Assembly (NCBI GenBank): GCA_963786495.1
Contig: CAWAZL010000002.1
Location: 496,001-560,000, forward strand
Reading direction: 5' to 3'
From: JALZKA01 sp963786495
GTDB taxonomy: Bacteria > Actinomycetota > Thermoleophilia > Solirubrobacterales > 70-9
Length of the DNA stretch: 64,000 bases
Positions within the stretch are counted from its first letter, which is position 1, and every line of letters starts with the position of its first letter. The notes under the pieces are model-generated. The model did no database searches. It was not told the DNA's origin and saw nothing but the letters and a program-made list of their open reading frames with translations. A program made the position numbers and the translations under genes. Below, in pieces: positions 18,290 to 26,300 of the stretch.

Positions 18290-18595
18290 TTGAGGACCCT
18301 GGTCGAACTCACGATCGTCGTGGTGGCCGTGCTCGGACTCACCGCGGTCGCACTCACGTTCACGAGAACGGGCGGATCCAAACTCAGCGAGAAGCGGGCC
18401 ATCGTCGATCCCGACGACCCGGATTGGTTGGACGTCGACGCCGCGGCCTCGTACCTCGGAGTCGAGACAGGCTTCATCTTGAACCTCGTCGACCGAGACG
18501 CGATCCCGTTCTTCGTTCTCGAGGGCGCCGATAGCGCCGCCGGCTCGAGGTACTACTTCCGCCGAGACGAACTCGACGCCTGGACCGTGGGCTGA
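18290..18595 (+). CDS. Membrane-anchored excisionase-type HTH protein
   Basis: This 101-residue protein starts at TTG, 4 bp after potC. Residues 4-24 (LVELTIVVVAVLGLTAVALTF) form one membrane helix. The C-terminal half, DWLDVDAAASYLGVETGFILNLVDRD then RYYFRRDELDAWTVG, matches the HTH_17 excisionase/MerR-like DNA-binding fold. A membrane-tethered small DNA-binding protein cotranscribed with a transporter is unusual. It might sense transporter state, or the HTH-like fold might serve a structural role. Function is unknown. Confidence 0.65.
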   Translation: MRTLVELTIVVVAVLGLTAVALTFTRTGGSKLSEKRAIVDPDDPDWLDVDAAASYLGVETGFILNLVDRDAIPFFVLEGADSAAGSRYYFRRDELDAWTVG

Positions 18596-18603
18596 CCAGG
18601 CGT

Positions 18604-18649
18604 CGAACGTCCGTGAGCTACCGCTACAGGGGTAGTTGACGGACGTTCG
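18604..18649. repeat. CGAACGTCC hairpin element, copy A
   Basis: The arms CGAACGTCCGTGAGCTACC (18604-18622) and GGTAGTTGACGGACGTTCG (18631-18649) pair at 17 of 19 positions with an 8-nt loop. It lies between the ends of two convergent genes, 9 bp after one stop and 8 bp before the other. Related elements occur at 39295-39340 and 63681-63722. A bidirectional terminator role is plausible although there is no T-tract. Confidence 0.7.
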
Positions 18650-18657
18650 GTGCGCGG

Positions 18658-18852
18658 CTAGGCGAGGTTTGAGGGTGAGGGCTCTTCGAGCTGCGCCTTG
18701 ACGGGCTCCTCGTCCTTGCCGGTGACGGAGTCCTTGAACTCGCGGAAGCCCTTGCCTGCGGACTTGCCGAGCTCGGGGAGCTTCGACGGGCCGAAGACGA
18801 CGAGCGCGATGATCAGGACGATTGCGATTTCCATTGGGCCGATGTTGGGCAT
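18658..18852 (-). CDS. tatA: Sec-independent translocase protein TatA
   Basis: This 64-residue protein has the TatA plan: short N-terminus, one membrane helix (MEIAIVLIIALVVF), the FGPSKLPELG hinge, and an amphipathic helix (KSAGKGFREFKDSV) with a charged tail. It forms the pore component for exporting folded proteins with twin-arginine signals. No tatB or tatC is nearby. A ferritin-like protein with an SRRKFL signal is encoded 1.2 kb upstream on the same strand and could be a substrate. Confidence 0.92.
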   Translation of the reverse strand: MPNIGPMEIAIVLIIALVVFGPSKLPELGKSAGKGFREFKDSVTGKDEEPVKAQLEEPSPSNLA

Positions 18853-18878
18853 GTTTGACCTTTCTAGCTTGCGACTGT

Positions 18879-18971
18879 GGGGTCAGACCCCCTTGTCGCG
18901 TTGTTTTCAGTTTCAAGCGTTTGTTGGTTTAGGGGTCAGACCCCGTTTTTGTTTTGACGGGGTCAGACCCC
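18879..18971. repeat. Cluster of three GGGGTCAGACCCC palindromes
   Basis: Identical 13-bp copies lie at 18879-18891, 18932-18944 and 18959-18971, all with A at the centre, in the gap between tatA and the cupredoxin gene. Two more copies lie inside kgd. The intervening sequence is T-rich, unlike the surrounding genome. The copies resemble REP-type elements, but no REP-associated transposase is in the window. Confidence 0.8.
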
Positions 18972-18974
18972 GGT

Positions 18975-19358
18975 CTACTCCACTACTACGGAGCCCTTCA
19001 TGAATACGTGGAACCGGCAGTAGTACTCGTACGTGCCGGGGTCGTCGAAAGTCTGTTCAGCGGAGTCGCCTTTGCCGAGCTCTTCGGTGTCGAACGAGCT
19101 GTCGTCGGCGGTCGCGGTGTGCGGTGCCTTGTCCTGGTTCGTAAAGGTGACCGTGGTGCCTGCGGGCACCGTCAGCGTCTCCGGCTCGAACACGAACTCA
19201 ACGATCTCGACCGAATCGCCGGTGCCGGTCGACGGCTCGTCAGGGGTCGATTCGTCGGACATCGCTTCGTCCGAAGCCGATGCCGGCGTGGCGACCGTCT
19301 GGTCACCGGCATCGTCGTTGCCGCAGCCGGCGACCCCCGCGAATGCGAGGGCCGCCAA
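18975..19358 (-). CDS. Cupredoxin-domain lipoprotein
   Basis: This is a plastocyanin/amicyanin-like blue-copper protein. The four type I copper ligands are visible: His in DKAPHTAT and Cys, His, Met in YYCRFHVFM. A lipobox (AGVAGC) precedes an acidic Ser/Thr linker, so the protein should be anchored outside the membrane and carry electrons. TTG 19358 gives a signal peptide that is too short. The frame is open further upstream (VRTAVPALLAALAF), so the true start probably lies just after or overlapping the ferritin-like gene. It is likely cotranscribed with the two ferritin-like genes. Confidence 0.8.
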   Translation of the reverse strand: MAALAFAGVAGCGNDDAGDQTVATPASASDEAMSDESTPDEPSTGTGDSVEIVEFVFEPETLTVPAGTTVTFTNQDKAPHTATADDSSFDTEELGKGDSAEQTFDDPGTYEYYCRFHVFMKGSVVVE

Positions 19359-19378
19359 CAGGGCAGGAACTGCGGTTC

Positions 19379-20020
19379 TTACTGAGCCAGGAATGGCTGA
19401 ACCGCCTTGGTCACTTCTTCGACCGTCAGGGTCGGATCGAACGCGTCCGGGGCGGCAGGCTCGCCTGCTGCATTGCGGACGGCCGCCGCATGGCGGCCTT
19501 CGATCTGGACGATCTGGCCGGCTACGGCCAGGAGCTCCTTCGAGGAGATCATCGGGCCTGCGCCGTTGTATGCGCTGACGCCGAGATCCTCGAACGTGAT
19601 CCCGGTCTGGAGGAATGCGTCCTCGGACGAGAACGCGTCCCCGAAGTCCACCGCGGGAGCCTTGACGGGCTTGCCGCCGAGGTCCTCGATGGCCTGGGTC
19701 AGGCCGGCAACATGCTCGGCCTCCTGCTCGCCGAACTGCTTGGCGAGCGCGGCGACCTCGCTGGAGAGGTCTGCCTCCTTGACGGCAGCCTCATAGAACG
19801 CCGTCTCGAGGTACTCGAGCGTGAGGGCGAAGTTGAGGATCTCAATGTCACCCTCGCTTCCGCCGCCCTGTGCGAATGCTTTCCGAAGCATCGGCCCCGC
19901 TGCGAAAGCGCCGTACGTGGCGCCTGCGGCGAGGATTCCCTTCATCAGGAACGAGCTTCGATCGATGGCCTCGAACTCGATCTGCTCGAGCTCGGGGGCC
20001 GCTTGTGTCGTGTCAGTCAT
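19379..20020 (-). CDS. Ferritin-like domain protein
   Basis: This 213-residue protein belongs to the ferritin-like four-helix group common in Thermoleophilia (Ferritin_2/PF13668 type). Candidate metal-binding Glu/His residues are in LEYLETAFYE, GEQEAEHV, FEDLGVSAYNG and IEGRHAAA. The N-terminus (SSFLMKGILAAGATYGAFAAGP) has a hydrophobic stretch but only a degenerate twin-arginine motif (DRSS), so it may be a membrane-attached or Sec-type form. It is paired with the next Tat-dependent paralogue, 30 bp upstream. Confidence 0.85.
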   Translation of the reverse strand: MTDTTQAAPELEQIEFEAIDRSSFLMKGILAAGATYGAFAAGPMLRKAFAQGGGSEGDIEILNFALTLEYLETAFYEAAVKEADLSSEVAALAKQFGEQEAEHVAGLTQAIEDLGGKPVKAPAVDFGDAFSSEDAFLQTGITFEDLGVSAYNGAGPMISSKELLAVAGQIVQIEGRHAAAVRNAAGEPAAPDAFDPTLTVEEVTKAVQPFLAQ

Positions 20021-20050
20021 GGTGTCGAATCTCCTTTCTCGTCCGCGCCG

Positions 20051-20740
20051 CTACTGGACGAGGAACGGTTGGACAGCTTCGAGAACGGTCTCGGGGTCGG
20101 CCGGGACGGCGAACGCGCCGTCCGGGGTCGGGTCCTCACCGATCAGCGTGTTGAGGAGCGCCGCGTGGCGCGCCTCGACCGTGTGGATCGCGAGAGCCGC
20201 CGCGAGGATGTCCGGGTTCTCGATGTTGGCCGCCTGGCCCAGGTACGCCGCCGCGCCGAGGTTCTCGACCTCAGCTGCCGTCTTCAGGACCGTCTCGCGG
20301 TCATCAACTGGGAACTCAGCCTCCGGCTCGGGAGCGGGCTCTTCGCCCAGGTCCTTGAGCGTCGCGAGCAGAGCGTCAACGTGCTCCTGCTCGTGGCCGC
20401 CGATCGTCTTGACCAGCTCGAGCTCTTCGCCCTTGAACAGGCCGCTCTCGGCGACCGCGGCGTAAAAGCCGGCTTCGAGGTACTCGAGGGTGAGCGCGTA
20501 GTTGAGGATGCCGACGTCACCTTCACCGAAACCTGCATCAGCGAGAGCGTCGCCGGTGCTTGCCATCTCTTCGGTCGAGGTGTCGGAACTTGCGGTCGTG
20601 TCATCGTCGTCGCCGCAGGCTGCCAGGAAGGCGCCTGCTGCACCGGTTCCGCCCGTCAGCACAAGGAACTTGCGCCGCGAGTGCGGATCCTGAGCCGCGC
20701 GCGCGATTGCGTTGCGGCCGGGCTTCGTGGGTACGGTCAT
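20051..20740 (-). CDS. Ferritin-like protein with Tat/lipoprotein signal
   Basis: This 229-residue paralogue of the preceding protein has a clear twin-arginine signal (HSRRKFLVLTGG) followed by a lipobox (AFLAACGDDDD), suggesting export in folded, metal-loaded form and anchoring as a lipoprotein. The ferritin-like helices show LEYLEAGFYAAV, GHEQEHVDALLA and HTVEARHAALLN. The physiological role of these extracytoplasmic ferritin-like proteins is not established. It heads the minus-strand ferritin/cupredoxin/tatA cluster. Confidence 0.88.
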   Translation of the reverse strand: MTVPTKPGRNAIARAAQDPHSRRKFLVLTGGTGAAGAFLAACGDDDDTTASSDTSTEEMASTGDALADAGFGEGDVGILNYALTLEYLEAGFYAAVAESGLFKGEELELVKTIGGHEQEHVDALLATLKDLGEEPAPEPEAEFPVDDRETVLKTAAEVENLGAAAYLGQAANIENPDILAAALAIHTVEARHAALLNTLIGEDPTPDGAFAVPADPETVLEAVQPFLVQ

Positions 20741-20874
20741 GTCTATCTGACCTCCATTCGGGGTTTGCCAATACCGGGGTCCCGCCTGAGGACCATGTCC
20801 CGGTACTCGTCTCTCGACGGCACCGGTCCTATTCCCGGACTTGACCTAGCTATCGAGTGGAGGGCCCGACTGGA

Positions 20875-21474
20875 TCAGTCGGGTGTGGGACCGAACTCGA
20901 TGCCGAGGAGTTGCTCGGCTGTGTCGAGGAGCATCGCCAGCATGAGCTCAGGCGTCACGGCCGGGTCTTTCAGCGTCGCTGTGATTGAGAAGCCTGAGAT
21001 CAGTGCGGCGAGGACAAGCGCGACCTTGTCGGGAGAGACGGCGCCGAACTCGCCCGTTCTCTGCCCCGCCCTTATGAGGCCCGCGATGGTCCGCCGGAAC
21101 GCGTCGGCCTGGGCCTGGCGGGCCTGGCGAGCCGTTTCATCGCGCTGAGAGAGGCGCCAAAGCTCGATCAGGACGGTCGCGTCGTGGTCGGCTGCGCTCA
21201 GCTCGATGAACCGACGCAGGCGCTCCGTCTGCGAGTCGTCGTTCGTCATGCGCGCGCGGGCTTCGTCGAGGAACCAGTTGTTGCGGATCTCGGCGAGCGC
21301 GACCAACATCTGTCCGGGATCCTGGAACCAATAGGCGATCGCGGCCTCATCAGTCTTCAGCTCCTGCGCGATCTCCGCCCGGGTCATGTTGGCGATGCCC
21401 CGCTTCGGAAGCAGACGCCCGGCGGCCGCCACGACATCCGTCCAGTTCACTCTGGGCAGCGGGTGCTCAGCCAT
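20875..21474 (-). CDS. TetR family transcriptional regulator
   Basis: This 199-residue protein has an N-terminal TetR helix-turn-helix (DVVAAAGRLLPKRGIANMTRAEIAQEL, then AAIAYWFQDP) and a BetI-like C-terminal ligand-binding region (LIELWRLSQRDE). It overlaps the end of the next TetR gene by 8 bp, so the two are cotranscribed. It lies between the ferritin-like genes and gabD; its target is unknown. Confidence 0.85.
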   Translation of the reverse strand: MAEHPLPRVNWTDVVAAAGRLLPKRGIANMTRAEIAQELKTDEAAIAYWFQDPGQMLVALAEIRNNWFLDEARARMTNDDSQTERLRRFIELSAADHDATVLIELWRLSQRDETARQARQAQADAFRRTIAGLIRAGQRTGEFGAVSPDKVALVLAALISGFSITATLKDPAVTPELMLAMLLDTAEQLLGIEFGPTPD

Positions 21475-22075
21475 CGTCCGGCTCCGCGAGGGGGCGCAGC
21501 TTGAGCGGTGCCCCCAGGAGGGTCCCGCACACCGTCACGCATGCGTCGAGCATGTAGTTGGGGCGGATTGTCGTGTCGCCCAGGGTCGCCTGGAGCGCCA
21601 TGGCGTCGACCAGCGCGGAGATCGTGATGGCGGCCGCGCGCGTATCGGCCACGGTGAACTCGCCGGCCTCCACCCCGGTCTTGAGGATCTCCTCGATCAC
21701 ATTGCGAAAGCGCTCATCGAACTCGATCTGTAGCTCGACGGCTCGCTCATCGCGCAGCGCCATGCTCCACAACTCGATCCAGTACGTCCAGTCGTAGTCC
21801 GGCACACACGCCTCCAGGAGGGCAAGGAATCGCTCTGTCGGACTCGTGTGGCCGGGTTTCAGCGCGACCGCCTCGTACCGCTCCTCGTCACGGCGAATGA
21901 CGTGGCAGAACGCATCCCACGTACTGTCGAACTCCGCTTGCACTGCCTCCTGGCTGAGTCCCGCCTGTTCGGCGAGGTCCTCGAGGGTCCACGCGTCAGC
22001 GCCGTCGGCGCGGATCAGCTCCTCGGCCGCGTCAAGGAGCGACTTGCGCTCTAGGGATGTCTCATCGGCATTCAT
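21467..22075 (-). CDS. TetR family transcriptional regulator
   Basis: The 202-residue protein has the TetR DNA-binding head (LLDAAEELIRADGADAWTLEDLAEQAGLSQEAVQAEF) and a BetI-like effector domain (YWIELWSMALRDERA). It is similar in layout to the following TetR protein (IELW plus LRDE/QRDE motif in both), suggesting an old tandem duplication. The gene starts 63 bp after the gabD stop on the same strand, so both regulators may belong to the amine-catabolic unit. Confidence 0.85.
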   Translation of the reverse strand: MNADETSLERKSLLDAAEELIRADGADAWTLEDLAEQAGLSQEAVQAEFDSTWDAFCHVIRRDEERYEAVALKPGHTSPTERFLALLEACVPDYDWTYWIELWSMALRDERAVELQIEFDERFRNVIEEILKTGVEAGEFTVADTRAAAITISALVDAMALQATLGDTTIRPNYMLDACVTVCGTLLGAPLKLRPLAEPDDG

Positions 22076-22138
22076 CTCTATGCGTTTTCGGCACCCCGGC
22101 TGTTCGCATTGAGCCGGTGGGTCGCCCCCGGCAGAACG

Positions 22139-23506
22139 CTACTTCAGAACTCGGATCAGCTTCTTGTTCACGAACTCGTCCATGCCGTACTTGCCGAGCT
22201 CGCGGCCGAAGCCGGAGTTCTTCACTCCGCCGAACGGCAGCTCAGCGCCGTCGAGCAGGACCCCGTTGACGTAGACCATCCCCGTATCGAGGCCGTCCGC
22301 CACGCGTTGGGCCTGCTCCGGATCAGTCGAGAAGACGTACGAGCCCAACCCGAACGGCGTGTCGTTCGCCAGTTCGATCGCCTCCTCCTCGGAGCTGACC
22401 TTGTAAACGCTTGCGACGGGGCCGAAGAACTCCTCGTGGTGTGCAGGGTTGTCCGGGGTGATCCCAGTCAATACTGCGCCCGAGAAGAAGTTGTCCTTGC
22501 GGTCCCCTCCGGCGATCTCGGCGCCCTGGGCGACCGCGCGGTCGATCTGCTCCTGCAAGCCTTCCGCTGCCTGCGATGAGGACAGGGGCCCCATCTCGGC
22601 ATCGTCGGACATCGGATCGGCCGCCTCGGTGGCCGTCACCTTGGCCGTGAACTTCGCGAGGAAGTCGTCGTACAGCTCATCGGCGACGATGAACCGCTTC
22701 GCCGCGTTGCACGACTGACCGGAGTTGTCGAGGCGGGCCGAGGCTGCTGCCTCCACCGCTTCGTCCAAGTCCTCGGTCCCCAGGAGGATGAACGGGTCCG
22801 ATCCGCCCAACTCGAGCACGACCTTCTTCAGGTTGCGCCCGGCGATCTCCGCGACCGCGGCGCCGGCCCGCTCGGAGCCGGTGAGCGAGACGCCCCGGAC
22901 CCGCGGATCCTCGATCACCGTCTTGATCTGGTCATTGGAGGCCAGAATCGTGTGGTACGCGCCCTCTGGGAATCCGGCGTCGTTGAAGATCTGCTGGATC
23001 GCCTCAGCCGACTCGGGGCACTGGTGCGCGGGCTTCAAAAGGACCGTGTTTCCCACGACCAGATTCGGTCCAGCGAAGCGGGCAACCTGGTAGTAGGGGA
23101 AGTTCCAGGGCATGATTCCCAGGAGCGGGCCGACCGATGTCCTGCGGATCAGCGCAGTGCCCTCGCCGGCCAAGAGGTCGATCTTCTCGTCCGCGAGGAT
23201 CTCCTCGCCGTTGTCGGCGTAGAAGCCATAGATGTCGACGCAGAAGTCGACCTCGCCGAGGGCCTGCTCCATCGGCTTGCCCATCTCGCGTACGGCGATT
23301 TCGGCGAGAGCCTCGCGCCTTTCCGAGTGAAGCTCGGCGACCTTCTTCACCAACGCGGCGCGCTCAGCGACAGAAGTCTTGAGCGCCCAGGTTCGATGGG
23401 CGTTACTCGCCGCCGCCATGGCCCCTTCAAGTTCTGAGTCGGAGATCTCCGGATAGTCCTTCTCCGTCTCGCCGGTTGCCGGGTTGATGACCGCGTACTT
23501 GCCCAT
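22139..23506 (-). CDS. gabD: NAD(P)-dependent succinate-semialdehyde dehydrogenase
   Basis: This aldehyde dehydrogenase (455 residues) begins KYAVINPATGE, a pattern of the GabD1-type succinate-semialdehyde dehydrogenases. The active-site Glu is in VLELGGSDPFIL and the catalytic Cys266 in NSGQSCNAAKRF. It would oxidise succinate semialdehyde to succinate, the last step of GABA or putrescine breakdown. It lies 33 bp downstream of alanine dehydrogenase on the same strand. The precise aldehyde is inferred from family and context. Confidence 0.85.
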   Translation of the reverse strand: MGKYAVINPATGETEKDYPEISDSELEGAMAAASNAHRTWALKTSVAERAALVKKVAELHSERREALAEIAVREMGKPMEQALGEVDFCVDIYGFYADNGEEILADEKIDLLAGEGTALIRRTSVGPLLGIMPWNFPYYQVARFAGPNLVVGNTVLLKPAHQCPESAEAIQQIFNDAGFPEGAYHTILASNDQIKTVIEDPRVRGVSLTGSERAGAAVAEIAGRNLKKVVLELGGSDPFILLGTEDLDEAVEAAASARLDNSGQSCNAAKRFIVADELYDDFLAKFTAKVTATEAADPMSDDAEMGPLSSSQAAEGLQEQIDRAVAQGAEIAGGDRKDNFFSGAVLTGITPDNPAHHEEFFGPVASVYKVSSEEEAIELANDTPFGLGSYVFSTDPEQAQRVADGLDTGMVYVNGVLLDGAELPFGGVKNSGFGRELGKYGMDEFVNKKLIRVLK

Positions 23507-23539
23507 GTTTTCTCCTCTTCTCGGTTTCTGTCTTAGGTC

Positions 23540-24727
23540 TTAGTGCGAGCCCGGCATTGCCCGGGCTGCGTCGTGACCCGCGCCATCGCGCGAGCCGTTC
23601 TGCGGCATATCGAAGTCCAGCACCTCTTCGGGAGGCGTGCAATCCATCCCGACGCCCTCGGCCACCGCGGAGTGCGTGACCTTGCCCTTCGCCACGTTGA
23701 TTCCCGGCTTCAGGCCAGGAATGCGGCCAACCGCTCCTACGACGCCGTGGTCGGCGAGGGCGAGGGTGTACGGAAGAGTCGCGTTGGTCAGCGCGTAGGT
23801 AGACGTGATCGGTACCGCGCCGGGCATGTTCGCGACGCAGTAGTGGATGATCCCGTCGACCTCGTACGTGGGGTCGGAGTGGGTTGTCGGCTTGGAGGTC
23901 TCGAAGCAGCCGCCCTGGTCGATCGCCACGTCAACGAGAACCGCGCTCTTCTTCATAAGCCCGAGTTGCTCGCGCGTGATCACGTGGGGAGCCCGTGCGC
24001 CGTGAACGAGGACGCCGCCGATTACGAGGTCCATATCGGGCAGGCGCTCTTCGATCGAGAGCGTGGACGAGAACACGGTTGATGCACGGCCCGCGAAGAT
24101 GACATCCAACTCTCGAAGCTTGTCGATCGAGGTGTCGTAGACGAAGACGTCCGCCTCCATCCCAATCGCGATGAACGCCGCGTTCATGCCGACTGCGCCT
24201 CCGCCGATGATCATCACGTTGGCCGCGGCGACTCCTGGCACACCGCCAAGGAGGACGCCGCGCCCGCCCAGCGGCTTCTCGAGCATGAAGGCTCCGGCCT
24301 GGGTCGCGATCTTGCCCGCGATCTCCGACATTGGCGCCAGTAGCGGCAGGCCCCCGTTGGCACCTTCGACCGTCTCGTAAGCGATGCAGATCGCCCCCGT
24401 GTCGCAGAGGCTTTTCGTCAGCTCAGGCGCGGGCGCCAGGTGTAGGTAGGTGAAGAGAGTCGTCTCGGCCCGGAGCATCTCGACCTCGGGCATCTGAGGC
24501 TCCTTGACCTTCAGGACCATCTCGGCCTCGCCCCAGACGTCTTCGGCTGAAGGCACGATCGCCACGCCCTGAGCCTCGTAGTCGGCGTCGGAGATCGCGG
24601 ATCCTTCACCGGCGCCCTTTTGGACGATTACCTCATGCCCGTGCTCAGCTAACTCGCGCGCGCCGATCGGCGTCAGCGCAACGCGGTACTCGTCCGTCTT
24701 GATCTCGGCCGGGACTCCTACCTTCAC
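23540..24727 (-). CDS. ald: Alanine dehydrogenase
   Basis: This enzyme reversibly deaminates L-alanine to pyruvate and ammonium with NAD. The family pattern is clear: VGVPAEIKTDEYRVALTP, HLAPAPELT, AYETVE, the NAD fold MIIGGGAVGMNAA, and VDVAIDQGGCFETS. I start at GTG 24727, behind GAGGTG with about 6-bp spacing, rather than at TTG 24730. The C-terminal tail, SRDGAGHDAARAMPGSH, is longer than usual. It sits 4 bp after pucR. Next to an aminotransferase it could regenerate pyruvate from the alanine formed. Confidence 0.92.
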   Translation of the reverse strand: MKVGVPAEIKTDEYRVALTPIGARELAEHGHEVIVQKGAGEGSAISDADYEAQGVAIVPSAEDVWGEAEMVLKVKEPQMPEVEMLRAETTLFTYLHLAPAPELTKSLCDTGAICIAYETVEGANGGLPLLAPMSEIAGKIATQAGAFMLEKPLGGRGVLLGGVPGVAAANVMIIGGGAVGMNAAFIAIGMEADVFVYDTSIDKLRELDVIFAGRASTVFSSTLSIEERLPDMDLVIGGVLVHGARAPHVITREQLGLMKKSAVLVDVAIDQGGCFETSKPTTHSDPTYEVDGIIHYCVANMPGAVPITSTYALTNATLPYTLALADHGVVGAVGRIPGLKPGINVAKGKVTHSAVAEGVGMDCTPPEEVLDFDMPQNGSRDGAGHDAARAMPGSH

Positions 24728-24731
24728 CAAT

Positions 24732-26294
24732 TCACCTCACAAGTTCGCGGGCGCGCAGAGCGAGCCACAGTTCGATTCGGTCGGTTGCGCGCGACAGGTC
24801 GCGGCCGGTCAGCTCCTCGATCTTCCTGATGCGATAACGGAGCGTGTGGCGGTGGCAGTAGAGCTGACGCGCGGCCCGCTCCCAGTTGCCGTTGTTCTCG
24901 ATGAACGCCTCGAGCGAGCGGAGGAGCTCGCCACCGTACTCGCCTTCGTTCCGCCCGATCGGCTCCAGGAGCCCTTCTGAGTAGAGGCGAAGCGCCTCGT
25001 CGTCTTGAAGGGCAAGCAGGAGGGTGAACGCACCCAGGTCGCGATGGGAGGCGACGTCGGGGCCGCCTCCGTTCTGAAGCGACGTGGCTTCGAGCGCGCA
25101 CCGTGCCTCGTGGAAGGCGCGCCGCAGGGAAGCAACCGGGACGCTCCGGGAGGCGGCGGCCCGTACGCCCGGGTAGGCGGCGATCAGGGTGATCCTTGCC
25201 TCGCGCGCGATCGCGACCGAATCGTCGGCGCCGGTGGCGATCACCGCGCACAAGAGCGAGCCCGAGGCAGTCGAAGCGGTGGCGACCAATGCCGGGACGC
25301 TCGCCCGTGCCAGGTGCGTCTCCAGCGCAGCCTCGGCGGCGGGTGGGTCTTCGAGTGAGAAGACGAGGACCGCTGCTTCCGTCTCGATCCCGAACGGCCG
25401 GAGGCGCCCGCCCAGCTCTTCGGGATCGAGCCGTCCGGACAACGCGTCCGCGAGAAGGTCTCCGGCGAGGCGGCGCTCGGTCTCGTTCACGACGCGCTCG
25501 CGCATCAGCTCGAGTCCGACGACGATCGACGCCTGGCGGGTGAGGAGGCGCTCGAACTCGCCCAGCGCGCCGCGCTCTGAGAGCACGACCAGCCAGCCGG
25601 CCGGAGGCGCGCCGCGGCGACCTGGGACCGGCACCACGAGACCCCGCTCCGGCAGTGCCTCCGGTTCGAACGCCGTAGCGCCGGCACCGCTGGAACTGAG
25701 CCGGCCCGAGATCTCCTCGGTGACCTTCACCACGTCCTCGGCCCGCGGAGAACCCTTGGAGGGGTGGCGTGCGACCTGGCGGAGAGCGGCGTCAAAGACG
25801 AGCGCCGCGCCGCCTATCGCGCCGGCGATCGCGCTCGTGATCTCTTCGAGTCCGCCGCCGTCGATGACAAGGCGCTCGAGCTGCTCGTGGACCTTCGAGC
25901 CCCTCGCGAGAGCGTCGTACTGCTCGCTCACGAGGCGCGCTGCCGCGGCTTCCGTGATCGCGATGAACGGCTTCTCGTACGGGACTTCGAACAGGGGCAT
26001 GTCGTGCTTCTTCGCGGCCTCGAGGAGCGCGGCGGGAACCTCGACGTGGTCAAAGCCGGTCCCGAAGCCCACGGCTGCGACCTCATGCTTGGCGATCCGC
26101 GCGACGTAGGCCTTCTGCTTGGCCGCCGTCGAGAGGTTGTACCCCGTCGTCAGCAGCACCTCGCCGCCGGACAGCCACGGGGTGGGGTCCTCGTGTTCGG
26201 AGATCGAGACCCAGCGCACACCACGGTCGCCGTCAGGCGACCCAGGGACCAGTTCCAGGCCACAGTCCGAGAGCAGGGACGAGACCGTGAGCAT
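24732..26294 (-). CDS. pucR: PucR family transcriptional regulator
   Basis: This 520-residue regulator has the N-terminal PucR domain (SLLSDCGLELVPG, then WLSGGEVLLTTGYNL), a middle GAF/GGDEF-like region, and the C-terminal PucR-type helix-turn-helix (FIENNGNWERAARQLYCHRHTLRYRIRKIEELTG). PucR proteins respond to nitrogen compounds such as purines, GABA and polyamines. It lies between the aminotransferase (6-bp gap) and ald (4-bp gap) in one operon, facing away from potABCD 2, so it probably controls both. The inducer is not known. Confidence 0.9.
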   Translation of the reverse strand: MLTVSSLLSDCGLELVPGSPDGDRGVRWVSISEHEDPTPWLSGGEVLLTTGYNLSTAAKQKAYVARIAKHEVAAVGFGTGFDHVEVPAALLEAAKKHDMPLFEVPYEKPFIAITEAAAARLVSEQYDALARGSKVHEQLERLVIDGGGLEEITSAIAGAIGGAALVFDAALRQVARHPSKGSPRAEDVVKVTEEISGRLSSSGAGATAFEPEALPERGLVVPVPGRRGAPPAGWLVVLSERGALGEFERLLTRQASIVVGLELMRERVVNETERRLAGDLLADALSGRLDPEELGGRLRPFGIETEAAVLVFSLEDPPAAEAALETHLARASVPALVATASTASGSLLCAVIATGADDSVAIAREARITLIAAYPGVRAAASRSVPVASLRRAFHEARCALEATSLQNGGGPDVASHRDLGAFTLLLALQDDEALRLYSEGLLEPIGRNEGEYGGELLRSLEAFIENNGNWERAARQLYCHRHTLRYRIRKIEELTGRDLSRATDRIELWLALRARELVR

Positions 26295-26300
26295 CGAGGC

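Noticed and set aside
18853..18974. Three close palindromes as a possible CRISPR array
   Set aside because: The repeats are only 13 bp, the spacers are uneven (40 and 14 bp), and no cas gene is present.
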